Assembly (NCBI GenBank): GCA_002499345.1
Contig: DALF01000039.1
Span: forward strand, 1 to 32,408
Reading direction: 5' to 3'
Length of the DNA: 32,408 bases
Source of the DNA: Euryarchaeota archaeon UBA170
GTDB taxonomy: Archaea; Thermoplasmatota; Poseidoniia; Poseidoniales; Thalassarchaeaceae
The translations under genes and the position numbers were made by a program. Positions 30,530-32,408 of this stretch are shown one piece after another (position 1 is the stretch's first letter; each line of letters opens with the position of its first letter). Under the pieces are notes generated by a model that ran no database searches, had not been told where the DNA came from, and was given only the letters and a program-made list of their open reading frames with translations.

Positions 30530-31710
30530 ACTCCCCAGAACTCGCTCCCTCTTCCTCCCTCTTCCTCTTCGGTGAGGGAGTCGACGATCACACTCATCAG
30601 ATACCTTCCGAGAATCGCCATGACCGGGAGGGACCATGTCGCCGCTACGGAATCGACTCTCAGGTCGATATCCTGTCCACCAAGCATACTCAGAGACACC
30701 TCGTTGATGGCTGATATGAGGAAGTAAGCAACGAAACCAGTAGCTAGAAGCATTATGCTCTGCCCAGTGAAGGACCCCTCTTTCCACCTCAGCACCCCCA
30801 AAGACAGGAATAGGGAGAAGAACGCCACAAGGATCCATGAGAGGGCATTATCAATCGCTATGACCCAAACCGCGATATCGCTATTTATGGCATCCACATC
30901 GAAATTAGTGGATGAAGGTAGAATGGAGGCGGCGTATGCTTCTATCTCCAAGCCAGACGCATATAGCACCTGAACCACAGTTACCACAGCTATCATCATC
31001 GAAACCAAAGCTAATGCCCATAGCATTGAGGTCAGAAGGCTTCCAGTTGCAGCGGCCCGCATGTCATTGACAAGACGGTCAAGCTGCTGCTCCCACCCAA
31101 GGCCCCTCGAAAGAAGCCAAATCCCGATAATCAGGGGCAAAGTCCCGATGAGTGCACTTCCGTAGTCTGATGGAAGAATTAGGCCAACCCCCAGAATGAT
31201 CATCACAGCGGCGATTGGAACAAGCAGCCTCGCTCTCCAACGCGGGTCCTCTATCGCCTTGACGACGTAATAGTAGGTACTTTCAATGCCTTTGGATTGC
31301 CTGACTATTATCTTCTCAATGTGATCGACTCTAACTCTTGAAGTAATGATCGGAAGTGCCTCTTCGTCATCCGCCCCATCAGTGACGAGGATTGCCTTGT
31401 CAGGCTGAAACTCTTGAATGACTTCGTCCAATTGTGTGGCAATCTCCCTATCGCTCCTAGAACCAACTCTAACATCACCGGTCAGAAGGGCAATCTGGAC
31501 CTCATCATCACCAATCGCCTCTTCAGCTAGACGGTCGTGTTGATGCAGGGCACCTAGTATGGCATTGGTATCCGACTCCTCCGGATCTGCTATTCCTAGT
31601 CGTAAAGCAGCGGCAAGAGTGGCCTTTCGGCCAATAACCGGGCCCCTTATCCCCGCCTTGACTCCCAGATCATTATCTCGATCTACTGTCAGTACCAGAG
31701 TTCGTACCAT
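30526..31710 (-). CDS. DUF373-family membrane protein
   Basis: DUF373 is an archaeal membrane protein family of unknown function. The N-terminal soluble part (1-155) is Rossmann-like and begins with the characteristic LVLTVDRDNDLG; later segments VQIALLTGDVRVGSRSDREI and AILVTDGADDEEALPIITSR contain acidic residues that could bind metal. About six membrane helices follow (roughly 162-180, 184-201, 226-250, 279-306, 317-338, 353-377) and an acidic C-terminal tail. ATG 31710 is preceded directly by GAGAGG. It lies downstream of priL on the same strand, with a possible 20-residue ORF between. Confidence 0.9.
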   Translation of the reverse strand: MVRTLVLTVDRDNDLGVKAGIRGPVIGRKATLAAALRLGIADPEESDTNAILGALHQHDRLAEEAIGDDEVQIALLTGDVRVGSRSDREIATQLDEVIQEFQPDKAILVTDGADDEEALPIITSRVRVDHIEKIIVRQSKGIESTYYYVVKAIEDPRWRARLLVPIAAVMIILGVGLILPSDYGSALIGTLPLIIGIWLLSRGLGWEQQLDRLVNDMRAAATGSLLTSMLWALALVSMMIAVVTVVQVLYASGLEIEAYAASILPSSTNFDVDAINSDIAVWVIAIDNALSWILVAFFSLFLSLGVLRWKEGSFTGQSIMLLATGFVAYFLISAINEVSLSMLGGQDIDLRVDSVAATWSLPVMAILGRYLMSVIVDSLTEEEEGGRGSEFWGV

Positions 31711-31719
31711 CCTCTCGCC

Positions 31720-31782
31720 TCAGCCCCTGATGCGACGGGGGCGATATGAAGAATTGCCTGCAATCATCATCATAACACCCAT
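31720..31782 (-). CDS. Possible 20-residue ORF between priL and DUF373
   Basis: The ATG overlaps the priL stop (TAATG), the frame encodes MGVMMMIAGNSSYRPRRIRG, and its TGA ends just before the GAGAGG ribosome binding site of the DUF373 gene. The tiling fits a translationally coupled small gene, but length alone gives no coding evidence; it may be chance. Confidence 0.25.
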   Translation of the reverse strand: MGVMMMIAGNSSYRPRRIRG

Positions 31783-32408
31783 TAGGTACCATTGCCGGCC
31801 CCGCCAGAGTCATTGTATCTCCTCCTTTGCTTGGCGCGAATGTACTTCAGAGGATGTGTCAACCACTCCTGATCACAAAGCGTATCGTCCCCTACTCGAA
31901 CCGGACAGCGAGCATTGGTCTTCAATGCCGCACACCCGTGTGGGGTATACTCCCTTTCGTATATGTGAGCCACCTGATACGATGTCGTATCCGGGCTGTA
32001 GTCAGGCGCCCCAGAGAATAAGCCACATGTCTGCTCCTGAGAGTGACCCAGGGCTTTGGAGAACGAAGCCAGGAAAACCCTTCCTACGTGATTCACATTT
32101 ACTCCTTGGTTGAGCTCCGATACAGCCGACTCAAAACAGGGAGGCCAGTCCTCCCTCACTGCCGCAGATACTGGCATCTCCTCCTTCACTCGTAGGGCCA
32201 GCATCCCGACTATCCTCTCCACCGGATCCGAGAATTGCGCTGCAAACTCATCACTCATCTTCTCCATTCGTTGTCTGCAGGTCGAATCAAGATAGCCCCT
32301 TACCCTCTCCTTCAGTAATCTGGATGTCCTCTCTCTGCTGTTCTCTCCCGAGGCCGGATCCATTCGAACCCAGCCATCTCTGACAGGTCTGTTAGCTAAT
32401 CTCCAGTA
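31782..32408 (-). CDS. priL: DNA primase large subunit PriL (partial, N-terminus beyond right edge)
   Basis: PriL is the regulatory, Fe-S subunit of the archaeal/eukaryotic primase that makes primers with PriS. The last 208 codons are in the window; the frame is open through the right edge (beginning YWRLANRPVRDGWVRMDP), so ATG 32363 is internal. The C-terminal domain has four cysteines in the family arrangement for a 4Fe-4S cluster: WPPCFESAV, EQTCGLFSGAPDY, TPHGCAAL and ARCPV. NHVGRVFLASFSKALGHS matches the helix before the second cysteine. DUF373 lies downstream. Confidence 0.9.
   Translation of the reverse strand, partial: YWRLANRPVRDGWVRMDPASGENSRERTSRLLKERVRGYLDSTCRQRMEKMSDEFAAQFSDPVERIVGMLALRVKEEMPVSAAVREDWPPCFESAVSELNQGVNVNHVGRVFLASFSKALGHSQEQTCGLFSGAPDYSPDTTSYQVAHIYEREYTPHGCAALKTNARCPVRVGDDTLCDQEWLTHPLKYIRAKQRRRYNDSGGAGNGT

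Noticed and set aside
1..32408. CRISPR arrays, insertion sequences, integrase or attachment sites
   Set aside because: No regularly spaced repeats, transposase or integrase motifs, or long terminal inverted repeats were found by reading both strands.

Overview
The window reads as a compact archaeal chromosome segment, most likely from a marine Thermoplasmatota lineage such as Marine Group II/Poseidoniales. Lineage is inference from gene content; no marker phylogeny was run. Archaeal hallmarks are TFB, the large primase subunit PriL, a KEOPS Pcc1 subunit, a THEP1-type NTPase, archaeal phosphopantothenate synthetase and a DUF373 membrane protein. Mixed with these are genes of bacterial type: an Escherichia-like NADP isocitrate dehydrogenase, bacterial-type MetK, GcvH, RNase HI and a fatty-acid beta-oxidation operon. 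No stretch over about 150 bases lacks a gene. I see no tRNA, rRNA, CRISPR array, insertion sequence or phage gene.

Layout. 1-948 (-): partial aconitase-superfamily hydro-lyase, divergent from TFB (1116) and a co-directional HEAT-like protein. 3389-7018 (-): B12-dependent ribonucleotide reductase. 7181-9560: an OsmC-like protein divergent from icd, which is followed by a SAM methyltransferase. 9642-16721 (+): a six-gene beta-oxidation operon (thiolase, fused hydroxyacyl-CoA dehydrogenase/enoyl-CoA hydratase, acyl-CoA dehydrogenase, acyl-CoA-binding protein, hotdog protein, NPD-type flavoprotein) behind a probable leaderless promoter with repeated upstream elements. 16722-20108 (-): a giant protein ending in a PIN nuclease domain. 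20194-22617: a histidine-rich four-helix membrane protein, RNase HI, GcvH, a small membrane protein and the NTPase. 22760-25399 (-): an Eco57I-like DNA methyltransferase homologue with altered catalytic motifs, next to a coiled-coil/winged-helix protein. 25471-28672: an IPMDH-like dehydrogenase facing a cofactor operon (Pcc1, NadC, phosphopantothenate synthetase). 28763-32408: MetK, a zinc-ribbon protein, DUF373 and partial PriL.

How the genes work together. The thiolase operon supplies nearly all enzymes to shorten acyl-CoA to acetyl-CoA; isocitrate dehydrogenase and probably the aconitase-like enzyme belong to central carbon metabolism. NadC, phosphopantothenate synthetase and MetK make NAD, CoA and SAM. 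NrdJ, RNase HI and PriL serve DNA replication.

Two genome-wide habits stand out. All five convergent gene junctions have no spacer, and three share a CTAG tetranucleotide that supplies both stop codons. Several starts follow the spacing GGTGA-N4-start, which decides ambiguous starts and exposes one gene that seems to begin on a non-canonical codon. The least explained parts, and the best candidates for undescribed biology, are the PIN-solenoid protein, the methyltransferase-like/coiled-coil pair, the histidine-rich membrane protein and the structured nrdJ leader.
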